In this document: one piece after another, positions 56,603 through 64,000 of the stretch
Position numbering within the stretch: position 1 is the stretch's first letter
Layout: the number at the start of each line of letters is the position of its first letter
Assembly: GCF_002744735.1 (NCBI RefSeq)
Contig: NZ_KZ319341.1
Location: 629,072-693,071 of the forward strand
Source of the DNA: Marinobacter guineae
GTDB lineage: Bacteria > Pseudomonadota > Gammaproteobacteria > Pseudomonadales > Oleiphilaceae
Length of the DNA stretch: 64,000 bases
Direction of reading: 5' to 3'
The notes under the pieces: generated by a model
Databases searched by the model: none
What the model was told of the DNA's origin: nothing
What the model saw: only the letters and a program-made list of their open reading frames with translations
Made by a program: the position numbers and the translations under genes

Positions 56603-57195
56603 TACGCTGCCTCCGGATCAAGACCAATCGTTAAGGTCACGTCATCGTCGTAACGATAAGGCGGCACCTCAAGGTTCAGGGGAGCAGGCTGCGCATCATA
56701 AACCCGGCCGGCGAGATCGTACTTGGAACCGTGACACGGACAAAACAGACCGCCCAGCCAATCTTCACCCAAATCTTCCGGGGCCAGTTCCGGGCGATAG
56801 GACGGAACACATCCCAAATGGGTACAAAGACCGACAAGAACTGCAACTTCCGGCTTCAGGGCCCGGTAGATGCCGTCGATATACGGTGGCTGCTGAGGGG
56901 CTTCCGAGTTCGGATCTTTCACTTCCTCGTTCAGCTTCTCGATGTTTGCCAGCATCTGTTCGGTACGGCGGATGATCCAGACCGGTTTACCCCGCCACTC
57001 GACCGTAATCTGCTGACCCGGCTCAATCTTGCTGATATTGACGGTTACCGGTGCACCGGCTGCTTCCGCTTTGGCACTGGGATTCCAGGATGCCACGAAA
57101 GGGACGGCCGCACCGACGACGCCGACTCCACCCACCACAGACGTAGCACCGATCAGAAACCGGCGCCGGCCTTGGCTCACGTCGCCATTACTCAT
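56602..57195 (-). CDS. petA: Rieske iron-sulfur subunit of the bc1 complex
   Basis: Carries the 2Fe-2S cluster that takes the first electron from ubiquinol. A twin-arginine start (GRRRFLIGA) and one membrane anchor precede the Rieske domain. Cluster and disulfide residues are in C124-T-H126-L-G-C129 and C152-P-C154-H155-G-S. 197 residues. First gene of petABC; a perfect palindrome lies about 100 bases upstream. Confidence 0.97.
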   Translation of the reverse strand: MSNGDVSQGRRRFLIGATSVVGGVGVVGAAVPFVASWNPSAKAEAAGAPVTVNISKIEPGQQITVEWRGKPVWIIRRTEQMLANIEKLNEEVKDPNSEAPQQPPYIDGIYRALKPEVAVLVGLCTHLGCVPSYRPELAPEDLGEDWLGGLFCPCHGSKYDLAGRVYDAQPAPLNLEVPPYRYDDDVTLTIGLDPEAA

Positions 57196-57291
57196 TATGG
57201 TTTTCTCCCATCAGGCGATGTCACAGCCCGCAACACAGCCGGCAATGTGCATCTAAAAGGACTTCACAACCCAAAAATATAAGCGCCCAAA

Positions 57292-57308
57292 TGGTAATGA
57301 AATTACCA
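57292..57308. promoter_or_regulatory. Perfect palindrome upstream of petABC
   Basis: TGGTAAT-GAA-ATTACCA, seven-base arms around three bases, about 100 bases upstream of petA. An AT-rich TATATT follows it on the minus strand (57281-57276). The site could be an operator for petABC; no regulator can be named from sequence. Confidence 0.4.
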
Positions 57309-57385
57309 GGGGCTTACAAGTCGGAAAGCCGCGACTGGCGCCTCATCCCTGTTCCAGATCAATTTGCTGGCAAATCATCCGAACA

Positions 57386-57414
57386 TAAAAAAACCCGACC
57401 GAAGGGGCCGGGTT
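57386..57414 (-). terminator. Rho-independent terminator after rpsI
   Basis: On the minus strand AACCCG and CGGGTT close a hairpin with an inner C/G stretch, followed by seven T residues. It lies 22 bases past the rpsI stop and isolates petABC. Confidence 0.88.
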
Positions 57415-57436
57415 TCCAGGATCTGCTCCAACAATA

Positions 57437-57829
57437 TTAACGCTTGGAGTACTGAGGACGCTTACGCGCCTTGCGCAGACCCACTTTCTTACGCTCAACC
57501 TCACGAGCATCACGGGTAACATAACCCGCTTTGCGCAGAGCTGGGCGCAGAGTTTCGTCATAATCCATCAGCGCACGGGTCAGGCCGTGGCGAATAGCGC
57601 CAGCCTGGCCACTGATACCACCACCCTTGACGGTGATATTGAGATCGAAACGATCGGTAGAGTCAGCAACCACAAGCGGCTGACGAACGATCATTCGAAG
57701 AGTCTCACGACCGAAGAAATCTTCGATAGAGCGACCGTTGATGGAAATGTTACCGCTTCCCGGCTTGATAAAGACTCGAGCCGTGGATGTCTTGCGGCGA
57801 CCAGTACCGTAATTTTGTGCTACAGACAT
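57437..57829 (-). CDS. rpsI: Small ribosomal subunit protein uS9
   Basis: S9 binds the 16S rRNA head, and its C-terminal tail reaches the P-site tRNA. Signature GGGISGQAGAIRHGLTRALMDYD and the conserved basic ending KRPQYSKR are present. 130 residues. Twelve bases after rplM, the universal L13-S9 pair. Confidence 0.98.
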   Translation of the reverse strand: MSVAQNYGTGRRKTSTARVFIKPGSGNISINGRSIEDFFGRETLRMIVRQPLVVADSTDRFDLNITVKGGGISGQAGAIRHGLTRALMDYDETLRPALRKAGYVTRDAREVERKKVGLRKARKRPQYSKR

Positions 57830-57841
57830 ATCCGCCTTCCG

Positions 57842-58270
57842 TTAAATGTCGAGTTCTTTGGGCTGCTGGGCTGCGTGAGGATGCTCAGCGCTGGCATAGA
57901 CTTTCAGCTTCTTGAACATGGCGCGGCCGAGCGGACCCTTCGGAAGCATGCCTTTGACAGACTTCTGAATAATTTGCTCGGGCGCCTTGTCGACCAGCTT
58001 CTCGAAGTTGATGGATTTGATTCCACCCGGAAAGCCGGTGTGACTATAGTACATCTTGTCAGATGCCTTGTTGCCAGTCACCCGCACCTGGCTCGCATTG
58101 ATCACAACAATGTAATCGCCAGTGTCTACATGGGGGGTGTACTCAGGCTTATGCTTGCCCCGCAGACGACGGGCGATTTCGGTTGACAGACGACCCAGCG
58201 TCTTGCCGGCTGCGTCTACAACGTACCAGTCACGCTTTACTGTTTCTGGTTTCGCACTCAGAGTCTTCAT
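57842..58270 (-). CDS. rplM: Large ribosomal subunit protein uL13
   Basis: Early-assembly 23S rRNA-binding protein. DAAGKTLGRLSTEIARRLRGKHKPEYTPHVDTGDYIVVINA and the MLPKGPLGRAMFKKLKVYA signature identify it. ATG 58270 (MKTLSAKPETVKRDW) gives the usual 142 residues; an earlier frame start at 58312 adds sequence unlike the family. It sits behind its own promoter and a leader of about 145 bases. Confidence 0.98.
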   Translation of the reverse strand: MKTLSAKPETVKRDWYVVDAAGKTLGRLSTEIARRLRGKHKPEYTPHVDTGDYIVVINASQVRVTGNKASDKMYYSHTGFPGGIKSINFEKLVDKAPEQIIQKSVKGMLPKGPLGRAMFKKLKVYASAEHPHAAQQPKELDI

Positions 58271-58370
58271 TGATTCCGCCTTGAACGCTATATAAGAAAC
58301 GTTAAAAACCACACCGGTAAATGCTTCGCATCCGGAGGGGTTTCTATACCTGTTAGTTAGTCGGCAGTGA

Positions 58371-58393
58371 CACTATTCGGGGCTGAGATAGTG
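58371..58393 (-). other. Hairpin in the rplM-rpsI leader
   Basis: CACTAT (58371-58376) and ATAGTG (58388-58393) form a 6-bp stem in the untranslated leader of rplM. In E. coli this operon is controlled through its leader by L13; whether this structure does the same is inference. Confidence 0.4.
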
Positions 58394-58420
58394 ACATCGC
58401 CTTGAAAAGCCAGGGCGCGA

Positions 58421-58449
58421 AGTATACTCGAAGCTCCCGGGAAATCCAA
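58421..58449 (-). promoter_or_regulatory. rplM-rpsI promoter
   Basis: TTGGAT (58449-58444) and TATACT (58426-58421) with a 17-base spacer, in the gap after the tatD stop. The predicted transcript starts about 145 bases before rplM. Confidence 0.7.
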
Positions 58450-58469
58450 CCCTGTGTCGTACTGTTTCG

Positions 58470-59261
58470 TTATTCCCCTATACCGGCCGCAGGCCACCCA
58501 TATAATCTCGACACATTGCGTTTTAGCACCCGCGCCAGCGCTTCCGGCTCCACCCCCCGGATTTCCGCTAGAGTATCCAGAATTTGCGGAAGATAGACCG
58601 GAGAATTCTGCCCCGGCCGGACGCCTTCAGGAGCCATATCCGGTGCATCTGTCTCGAGCACCAGGGATTCAGGTGGCAGCCTTGCAATGGCATCGCGGGT
58701 CTTGCGTGCCAGGGGATGGGTAATCACTCCTCCAACCCCGATAAAACAGCCCAGACCGACCAGTTTTTCGGCCTGCTGAAAGCTTCCGGAAAAACCGTGA
58801 ATCAGGGCCCGACCGCCCCACTGCTTGCGATTGAGCAGGCCATGCACCTCATCATGGGTTTTAACCGAGTGAATAACCAGCGGCATATTCAATTCGGAGG
58901 CCAGAGTTACCTGAGCCTCAAACCAGGGCCATTGAGCCTCGAGACTACCCCGTAGCCGGTCCAGCCCACACTCTCCGATCGCCACACAACGTTCAGGCCT
59001 ACTCGTTAGCAACTGTTCAAGCGCAACGAGGTCTTCCTCTGAATGTTCATCCACAAACCAGGGGTGAATCCCCAGGCAGTAAAACAGACCGTCATGGGCC
59101 AATGCTGTTTGCCGAACCCTGCCCCAGTCCGGTCGGCGTACGCCCGGTATGACCAAACCGCTTACACCGTGCGAACGAGCCTGCTCAAGCTCCGTCTCGC
59201 GGCGGCCGTCAAACTGCGGAAAATCGAAATGGCAGTGGGCGTCGATCAGCTGCAAAGTCAC
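58470..59261 (-). CDS. TatD-family metal-dependent hydrolase
   Basis: TIM-barrel nuclease of the TatD group (YcfH/YjjV type), likely a 3'-5' exonuclease. Metal ligands are visible: DAHCHFD at the start, GECGLD near residue 97, VIHSVKTHDE, the later H in LIHGFSGS and D in LETDAPDM. 263 residues. In E. coli a paralogue (yjjV) lies near prfC too; here it follows prfC by 16 bases. Confidence 0.9.
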   Translation of the reverse strand: MTLQLIDAHCHFDFPQFDGRRETELEQARSHGVSGLVIPGVRRPDWGRVRQTALAHDGLFYCLGIHPWFVDEHSEEDLVALEQLLTSRPERCVAIGECGLDRLRGSLEAQWPWFEAQVTLASELNMPLVIHSVKTHDEVHGLLNRKQWGGRALIHGFSGSFQQAEKLVGLGCFIGVGGVITHPLARKTRDAIARLPPESLVLETDAPDMAPEGVRPGQNSPVYLPQILDTLAEIRGVEPEALARVLKRNVSRLYGWPAAGIGE

Positions 59262-59277
59262 CTCCGCCCCGGCGCGC

Positions 59278-60858
59278 TCAGTGCTCCCGGGTCTTGTGGA
59301 ACTGGATGTCGGGGTACCGCTCCTGGGCCAGATTCAGGTTTACCATGGTCGGGGCAATATAGGCCAGCCGGTCGCCGCCATCGAGCGCCAGATTGTCGTT
59401 ATTCTTGCGCTGGAACTCATCGAGCTTGCGCTCATCGCTGCAGGTCACCCAGCGGGCGGTGGACACATTGATCGGCTCGTAGACAGCCTCGACCTTGTAC
59501 TCACTCTTCAGACGACTGACCACCACATCAAACTGCAACACACCTACCGCACCGACAATAAGATCGTTATTGCGAAGCGGTCTGAAGACCTGGACGGCAC
59601 CCTCTTCGGATAGCTGAATCAACCCCTTCTGGAGCTGTTTGGCCTTGAGGGGGTCCTTGAGGCGGATACGACGGAACAGTTCCGGGGCGAAATTCGGAAT
59701 CCCGGTAAATTTCATGTCTTCGCCGGCAGTGAAGGTATCGCCCAACTGAATGGTACCGTGATTGTGCAGGCCGATAATGTCGCCAGCAAAAGCCGCTTCA
59801 GCGTGTTCTCGATCACCGGCCATAAAAGTCAGTGCGTCGGAGAAACGCACTTCCTTACCGATCCGTACATGCCTAGCCTTCATGCCCTGACTGTAGTTGC
59901 CGGACACGATACGGAGGAACGCCACACGGTCACGATGCTGGGGGTCCATGTTTGCCTGGATCTTGAACACGAACCCCGAAAAACCGGCTTCGTCCGGCTG
60001 CACAAGTCTCTTGTCTGTTTCCCGGGGCTGGGGCTCCGGTGCCCATTCCACCAGGCCATCAAGCATGTGATCTACGCCGAAGTTGCCCAATGCGGTACCA
60101 AAGAAAACCGGTGTCAGCTGACCAGCGAGAAAGGCTTCCTGGTCAAATTGATGGGAAGCGCCCTTGACCAATTCGATTTCATCCCGCAAGTCTTTCGCGT
60201 AAGCCCCAATCGCCTGCTCCAGCTCCGGATTATCCAGCCCTGCGATAACCCGTCTTTCCTGAATGGTGTGGCCCTGACCGGATTGATAAAGAACCACCTC
60301 ATCCCGAAGCAGGTGGTAGACACCCTTGAAGCTCTTGCCCATTCCGATCGGCCAGGTAATTGGCGCGCAGGCAATTTTCAGAACGTCCTCAACTTCGTCC
60401 ATCAACTCCACCGGATCCCGGGTATCCCGGTCCAGCTTGTTCATGAAGGTGATGATGGGGGTGTCACGCAAACGCGTTACCTCCATCAGCTTGATGGTCC
60501 GTTCCTCGACACCCTTGGCACTGTCGATCACCATCAGGCAGGAATCGACCGCAGTCAGGGTACGATACGTGTCTTCAGAAAAGTCCTCGTGACCAGGCGT
60601 ATCCAGCAGGTTAACCAGCTTGCCACCATAGGGAAACTGCATGACCGATGTGGTCACGGAAATACCGCGCTCTTTCTCCATCTCCATCCAGTCCGACTTG
60701 GCATGCTGGCCGGACTTCTTTCCCTTGACGGTCCCGGCCTTCTGTATCGCCTGGCCGAACAACAGGACCTTCTCGGTAATGGTGGTTTTACCGGCGTCCG
60801 GGTGCGAGATGATCGCGAAGGTGCGGCGCTTGGCCACTTCCTGGGAAAGGTTAGACAT
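59278..60858 (-). CDS. prfC: Peptide chain release factor 3
   Basis: GTPase that removes RF1 and RF2 from the ribosome after peptide release. The P loop ISHPDAGKTTITE, the switch II DTPGHEDFSEDTYR and NKLDRD are clear, and the RF3-specific C-terminal half is complete. ATG 60858 (MSNLSQEVAKRRTFA) gives 526 residues, the family length. Confidence 0.97.
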   Translation of the reverse strand: MSNLSQEVAKRRTFAIISHPDAGKTTITEKVLLFGQAIQKAGTVKGKKSGQHAKSDWMEMEKERGISVTTSVMQFPYGGKLVNLLDTPGHEDFSEDTYRTLTAVDSCLMVIDSAKGVEERTIKLMEVTRLRDTPIITFMNKLDRDTRDPVELMDEVEDVLKIACAPITWPIGMGKSFKGVYHLLRDEVVLYQSGQGHTIQERRVIAGLDNPELEQAIGAYAKDLRDEIELVKGASHQFDQEAFLAGQLTPVFFGTALGNFGVDHMLDGLVEWAPEPQPRETDKRLVQPDEAGFSGFVFKIQANMDPQHRDRVAFLRIVSGNYSQGMKARHVRIGKEVRFSDALTFMAGDREHAEAAFAGDIIGLHNHGTIQLGDTFTAGEDMKFTGIPNFAPELFRRIRLKDPLKAKQLQKGLIQLSEEGAVQVFRPLRNNDLIVGAVGVLQFDVVVSRLKSEYKVEAVYEPINVSTARWVTCSDERKLDEFQRKNNDNLALDGGDRLAYIAPTMVNLNLAQERYPDIQFHKTREH

Positions 60859-60946
60859 AGTCAAAGAGCAACCTGAATCTGATGTACTGGAAAAGGCGGC
60901 TATTATAGGGCTTAACCAGCTGTTACGCGAACACAAGCAATGTCGC

Positions 60947-61402
60947 TCACTGGCTGAACCGGAGAACCATCACTCGCGCATCCTCGCGGCCATTGGCTGA
61001 AGGGTAGTACCCGGGGCGACGCCCTATTTCCCTGAAACCTTCATCTTCATAAAGAGCTATGGCGGATTCGTTGCTGGCTCTAACTTCCAGCAAAAGCTGT
61101 GACATGCCTTCACGGGACGCGGCCGCCAACACATGCCTTAGAAGCTGTCGGCCAATACCCTTGCCACGGACTCGGGGGTGCATGCAGATATTCAGGAGGT
61201 GCGCCTCGTCGACCATGTAGGCGACAACAGCGTATCCCACAAGCGATTCGGCACGGCAGGCGGCCCAAAGATGATAACTGTCCTTGAAGCAGTCGAGGAA
61301 TACCGCCTCGCTCCACGGATGAGAGTAGCCCTGAAGCTCAATGTCCAATACTGAGGGAAGGTCCTGTGGCACCAACGGCCGAAACAGAAGATCTGCCTCC
61401 AT
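60947..61402 (-). CDS. rimI: Ribosomal protein S18 alanine N-acetyltransferase
   Basis: GNAT-family enzyme acetylating the N terminus of S18. The acetyl-CoA loop RVRGKGIGRQLLRHV and the substrate region LLEVRASNESAIALYEDEGFREIGRRPGYY are intact. I choose ATG 61402, giving 151 residues, the usual length; ATG 61432 overlaps the upstream stop as TGATG and would add ten residues. The link to the upstream holD-like gene is as in E. coli and pseudomonads. Confidence 0.93.
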   Translation of the reverse strand: MEADLLFRPLVPQDLPSVLDIELQGYSHPWSEAVFLDCFKDSYHLWAACRAESLVGYAVVAYMVDEAHLLNICMHPRVRGKGIGRQLLRHVLAAASREGMSQLLLEVRASNESAIALYEDEGFREIGRRPGYYPSANGREDARVMVLRFSQ

Positions 61403-61431
61403 CACGCTCTGGTATGCCTCTGGACAGGACA

Positions 61432-62244
61432 TCAGCGGCCAGCCATAGCCTTGAGTTGATGCCATAGCGAACGCTTCATGGCGGGATCACTGGCTAGTTC
61501 AGCGAGAGAGTACTGGAAACTAACCGCCACCTCGCGCCCGAGGGCCTTTGTCAGCCAATCTTTTCCGGTCTCGGCCTCGCCTCCCAGTACAACCACTTTC
61601 TGGTGATCCAGCCTGGACAGAACATTGCGCATCACCTCAACTAGGTCCCCGGTAGAATTTCCGGGAACCAGGAGATTATTGAACACGGGCCAGCGCACCT
61701 GGCCCATAACCCGGGGCCCCTGTTCACCCATACTCTTGAGAATGTTCACCGCCAGGGTTTCCTGAAGCCGGATACTGGCTTCAGCCGATACAGCGGCAAT
61801 CAGGGCCACATGATCGCCGGCCCAGAGCATCAGGTTTACATTGACGACAGGGCTCGTTGGAACCCGTGCGGCGACTTCATCCTCCAGTTCTGGTTGCAGC
61901 GAAACCTGGCCCGCGTCCACCGGAGATTTCTGCTCCGGAGGCTCAGAGGCAGGCTTCTCCAAAGCCTCGGTACCGCGCTCCATCAATGCCTGTAGATCGG
62001 CAATTCGTGAAGCGCCCTGATTGCGATCCCTGCCCGACGGTATTGGCCGGACAGTCTTTCCGGAAACCTCGCCCGGACGAAAGACAGGATCAGAAATCCC
62101 TTGCGGAGCCTCTGCAGAAGCTGTCTCCTCCGGGAATTCGAATTCCGGACTCGGCGCCGCACCAGGCAGCGGGTGCCGGGCATACCACACACGGATGCCC
62201 GCCGCTCCCAGGTAGAACTGTCGCTCTGCTTCTGACCTAATCAT
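61432..62244 (-). CDS. holD: Probable DNA polymerase III psi subunit, extended pseudomonad type
   Basis: Its place directly before rimI is that of holD in E. coli. The N terminus (FYLGAAGIRVWYARHPLPGAA) resembles E. coli psi (LQQLGITQWSLRRPGALQGE), and the C terminus (YSLAELASDPAMKRSLWHQL) resembles ALTDLRANPTARAALWQQI. Between them, residues ~32-130 are a Pro/Glu/Ser-rich, probably disordered insertion, making 270 residues against about 137 in E. coli. As I recall, a similarly enlarged cryptic psi was found in Pseudomonas aeruginosa next to rimI. Psi bridges the clamp loader to chi and SSB. The assignment is by my own alignment and context. Confidence 0.7.
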   Translation of the reverse strand: MIRSEAERQFYLGAAGIRVWYARHPLPGAAPSPEFEFPEETASAEAPQGISDPVFRPGEVSGKTVRPIPSGRDRNQGASRIADLQALMERGTEALEKPASEPPEQKSPVDAGQVSLQPELEDEVAARVPTSPVVNVNLMLWAGDHVALIAAVSAEASIRLQETLAVNILKSMGEQGPRVMGQVRWPVFNNLLVPGNSTGDLVEVMRNVLSRLDHQKVVVLGGEAETGKDWLTKALGREVAVSFQYSLAELASDPAMKRSLWHQLKAMAGR

Positions 62245-62280
62245 TGAGCTCGCCTGTGGTTTCCAAGCAGTTGTAAAACT

Positions 62281-63831
62281 TCAGACATCCGCCACCTGTG
62301 GATGTTGCCGAATGCCACCTTTGCTGATCAGATTAAGGGCTTCAATGTAGGCCTTGGCAGACGCGATAATGATGTCGGTGTCAGCACCCACGCCATTAAC
62401 GATCCGGCCCCCGCGCTCAAGACGCACCGTTACCTCACCCTGGGCGTCAGTACCACTGGTAATATTATTGACGGAATATAGCTGGAGGTTACATCCCGAG
62501 TCCACCAGGGACTCAATGGCCTGGAACGTGGCATCTACCGGGCCGCTACCTTCAGCTTCCACCTTATGCTCCTTACCGTCCACCGTCAGGGTCAGATTCG
62601 CCCTGGGAACCACTCCAGTCTCCGAACAGACTTGCATGCAGACCAGACCGTAACGGCCATCTTCCTCTTTCTGGCGGGTATCACTGGCGATCGCCTGCAA
62701 GTCTTCATCGAAAATTTCGTGCTTGAGGTCCGCAAGCGCTTTGAACCGGGTGAACGCCTCATTAAGTTCTGTCTCGGTTTCAAACTGGATACCCAACTCA
62801 AGCAACCGCGTGCGGAAGGCATTTCGGCCGGAGTGCTTGCCCAGCACCAGACTGTTGGTGTGCCAGCCCACATCCTGGGCACGCATGATTTCATAGGTCT
62901 CACGATGCTTGAGGACACCATCCTGATGAATGCCGGACTCATGGGCGAAAGCATTGGCGCCAACAATGGCTTTATTGGGCTGAACCGGGAAGCCGGTGAT
63001 GGTCGAGACCAGACGCGACGCCGGAACAATATGCTGCGCTTCGATTCGGGTATCGATATGAAACAGGTCCTGGCGGGTACGAACGGCCATCACGATCTCT
63101 TCCAGTGCAGCGTTACCGGCACGCTCACCCAAACCATTTATGGTGCATTCTACCTGGCGGGCCCCCTGGGAAACTGCCGCAAGGGAGTTGGCCACAGCCA
63201 GCCCCAAATCATTGTGACAATGCACCGAGAAAATCGCCTTATCGGCATTGGGAATGCGATTCAGGAGCTGGCGAATGGTTTCACCAAACTGTTCCGGAAT
63301 AGCGTAGCCCACTGTATCCGGAATGTTTATGGTGCGTGCTCCGGCATCTATCGCCGCCTCGATGATGCGACACAGGAAATCCAACTCGGAACGGCCGGCG
63401 TCTTCGCAGGAAAACTCCACATCATCCACGTGACTGCGAGCTCTCTTCACGGCCCGGACAGCCTGCTCAACAACTTCGTCAGGTTGCATCTGAAGCTTGT
63501 GCTTCATGTGGATTGGAGAGGTGGCAATAAAGGTATGAATCCTGCCGCGCTCGGCCGGCCTGATGGCCTCCGCGGCTCGATCAATGTCTTTGTCGAGAGC
63601 CCGGGCAAGACTACAAACTGTTGAGCCTGTTATCGACTCTGCGATCGATTTCACTGCGTCAAAATCACCCTGGCTGGCAATCGCAAAGCCCGCTTCAATC
63701 ACGTCAACGCGAAGCCTTTCCAGCGCCTTGGCAATACGGAGTTTCTCCGCTTTGTTCATGGTGGCGCCAGGGCTTTGCTCACCATCACGGAGCGTTGTAT
63801 CGAAGATGACCAGGTGATCGGTGGCAGACAT
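62281..63831 (-). CDS. leuA: 2-isopropylmalate synthase
   Basis: First committed step of leucine synthesis. DTTLRDGEQSPGATM, the metal-site HCHNDLGLAVANSLAAV and NGLGERAGNAALEEIVMAV identify the catalytic barrel. A C-terminal regulatory domain (residues ~390-510) for leucine feedback is present. 516 residues, the long bacterial type. GGAG lies seven bases before the ATG. No leucine-rich leader peptide or attenuator is seen upstream. Confidence 0.97.
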   Translation of the reverse strand: MSATDHLVIFDTTLRDGEQSPGATMNKAEKLRIAKALERLRVDVIEAGFAIASQGDFDAVKSIAESITGSTVCSLARALDKDIDRAAEAIRPAERGRIHTFIATSPIHMKHKLQMQPDEVVEQAVRAVKRARSHVDDVEFSCEDAGRSELDFLCRIIEAAIDAGARTINIPDTVGYAIPEQFGETIRQLLNRIPNADKAIFSVHCHNDLGLAVANSLAAVSQGARQVECTINGLGERAGNAALEEIVMAVRTRQDLFHIDTRIEAQHIVPASRLVSTITGFPVQPNKAIVGANAFAHESGIHQDGVLKHRETYEIMRAQDVGWHTNSLVLGKHSGRNAFRTRLLELGIQFETETELNEAFTRFKALADLKHEIFDEDLQAIASDTRQKEEDGRYGLVCMQVCSETGVVPRANLTLTVDGKEHKVEAEGSGPVDATFQAIESLVDSGCNLQLYSVNNITSGTDAQGEVTVRLERGGRIVNGVGADTDIIIASAKAYIEALNLISKGGIRQHPQVADV

Positions 63832-63870
63832 TGGCAGGCTCCATTCAGAGATTTGGTTCTTTATGAAGAG

Positions 63871-63879
63871 AGTATATCA
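63871..63879 (-). promoter_or_regulatory. Extended -10 promoter of leuA
   Basis: TGATATACT on the minus strand, an extended -10 motif, about 40 bases before leuA. No -35 hexamer fits, which is acceptable for this promoter class. Confidence 0.5.
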
Positions 63880-63956
63880 CTGGGATGCCGGAAATGAGGG
63901 TGCGATTCCCGGAGATGACCACCCCGTCCCCGTGGCGTCATCACTTTTTCGCAGGC

Positions 63957-63992
63957 AATAAAAAACCCCAGCATCTGTAGATACTGGGGTTT
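63957..63992 (-). terminator. Rho-independent terminator of a minus-strand gene beyond the right edge
   Basis: On the minus strand AAACCCCAG and CTGGGGTTT form a 9-bp stem with a loop of about 12 bases, followed by a run of T. It marks the 3' end of a gene lying outside the window and isolates leuA. Confidence 0.85.
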
Positions 63993-64000
63993 GGGTATTA

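Noticed and set aside
63832..63956. Leucine attenuator before leuA
   Set aside because: There is no leader frame with Leu codons and no alternative hairpins; the only hairpin is the terminator of the neighbouring gene on the same strand.

Overview
The window is a chromosomal segment of a moderately GC-rich gammaproteobacterium. Three things point to Marinobacter or a close relative (inference): the protein sequences, the pseudomonad-like gene orders (proA-nadD, M23 peptidase-secA, dciA-lpxC, sspAB-petABC-rplM/rpsI), and an oversized cryptic psi-type HolD next to rimI. Almost everything is core housekeeping. I see no tRNA, rRNA operon, CRISPR array, insertion sequence or prophage.

Layout. 1-1284: proA and the first codons of nadD. 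1463-4937: a tightly coupled three-gene operon of two membrane proteins with degenerate GGDEF domains and a DedA-PAP2 fusion. 4934-13205: scattered single genes (LON-domain protein, HDOD signalling protein, ilvD, a peptidoglycan-binding-like secreted protein, an AI-2E family permease, two small unknowns, a haloalkane dehalogenase homologue with an altered nucleophile, a thioesterase). 13404-18291: DEAD-box helicase, then the lgt-thyA-folA group, whose thyA-folA gap holds two copies of a long inverted-repeat element. 18380-22424: NRDE protein and xseB-ispA-dxs (isoprenoid precursors). 22488-25998: ribA, moaC, a Nudix/ThiE fusion and argJ. 26123-31590: secA, M23 peptidase, dciA, lpxC.

31803-48757 is a complete minus-strand dcw cluster in the order mraZ-rsmH-ftsL-ftsI-murE-murF-mraY-murD-ftsW-murG-murC-ddl-ftsQ-ftsA-ftsZ, with lpxC after ftsZ. 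Most junctions overlap or nearly touch, so translation is probably coupled. In front of mraZ are a promoter and four GTGGN repeats at exact 10-bp spacing, which is the expected MraZ operator. Upstream of it are rnpB (RNase P RNA) and rsmI; lpoA-yraN-diaA-like diverges from rsmI.

53400-63831: sspA-sspB, petABC (cytochrome bc1), rplM-rpsI behind their own promoter, then leuA-holD-like-rimI-prfC-tatD, all on the minus strand. The window ends in a terminator for a minus-strand gene lying beyond the right edge.

I found no clear new multi-gene system. The best leads are the paired inverted-repeat elements between thyA and folA, whose arms differ in sequence but stay perfectly paired; the Asp-to-Asn change at the nucleophile of the dehalogenase homologue; and the operon of two inactive-looking GGDEF proteins with a DedA-PAP2 lipid enzyme.
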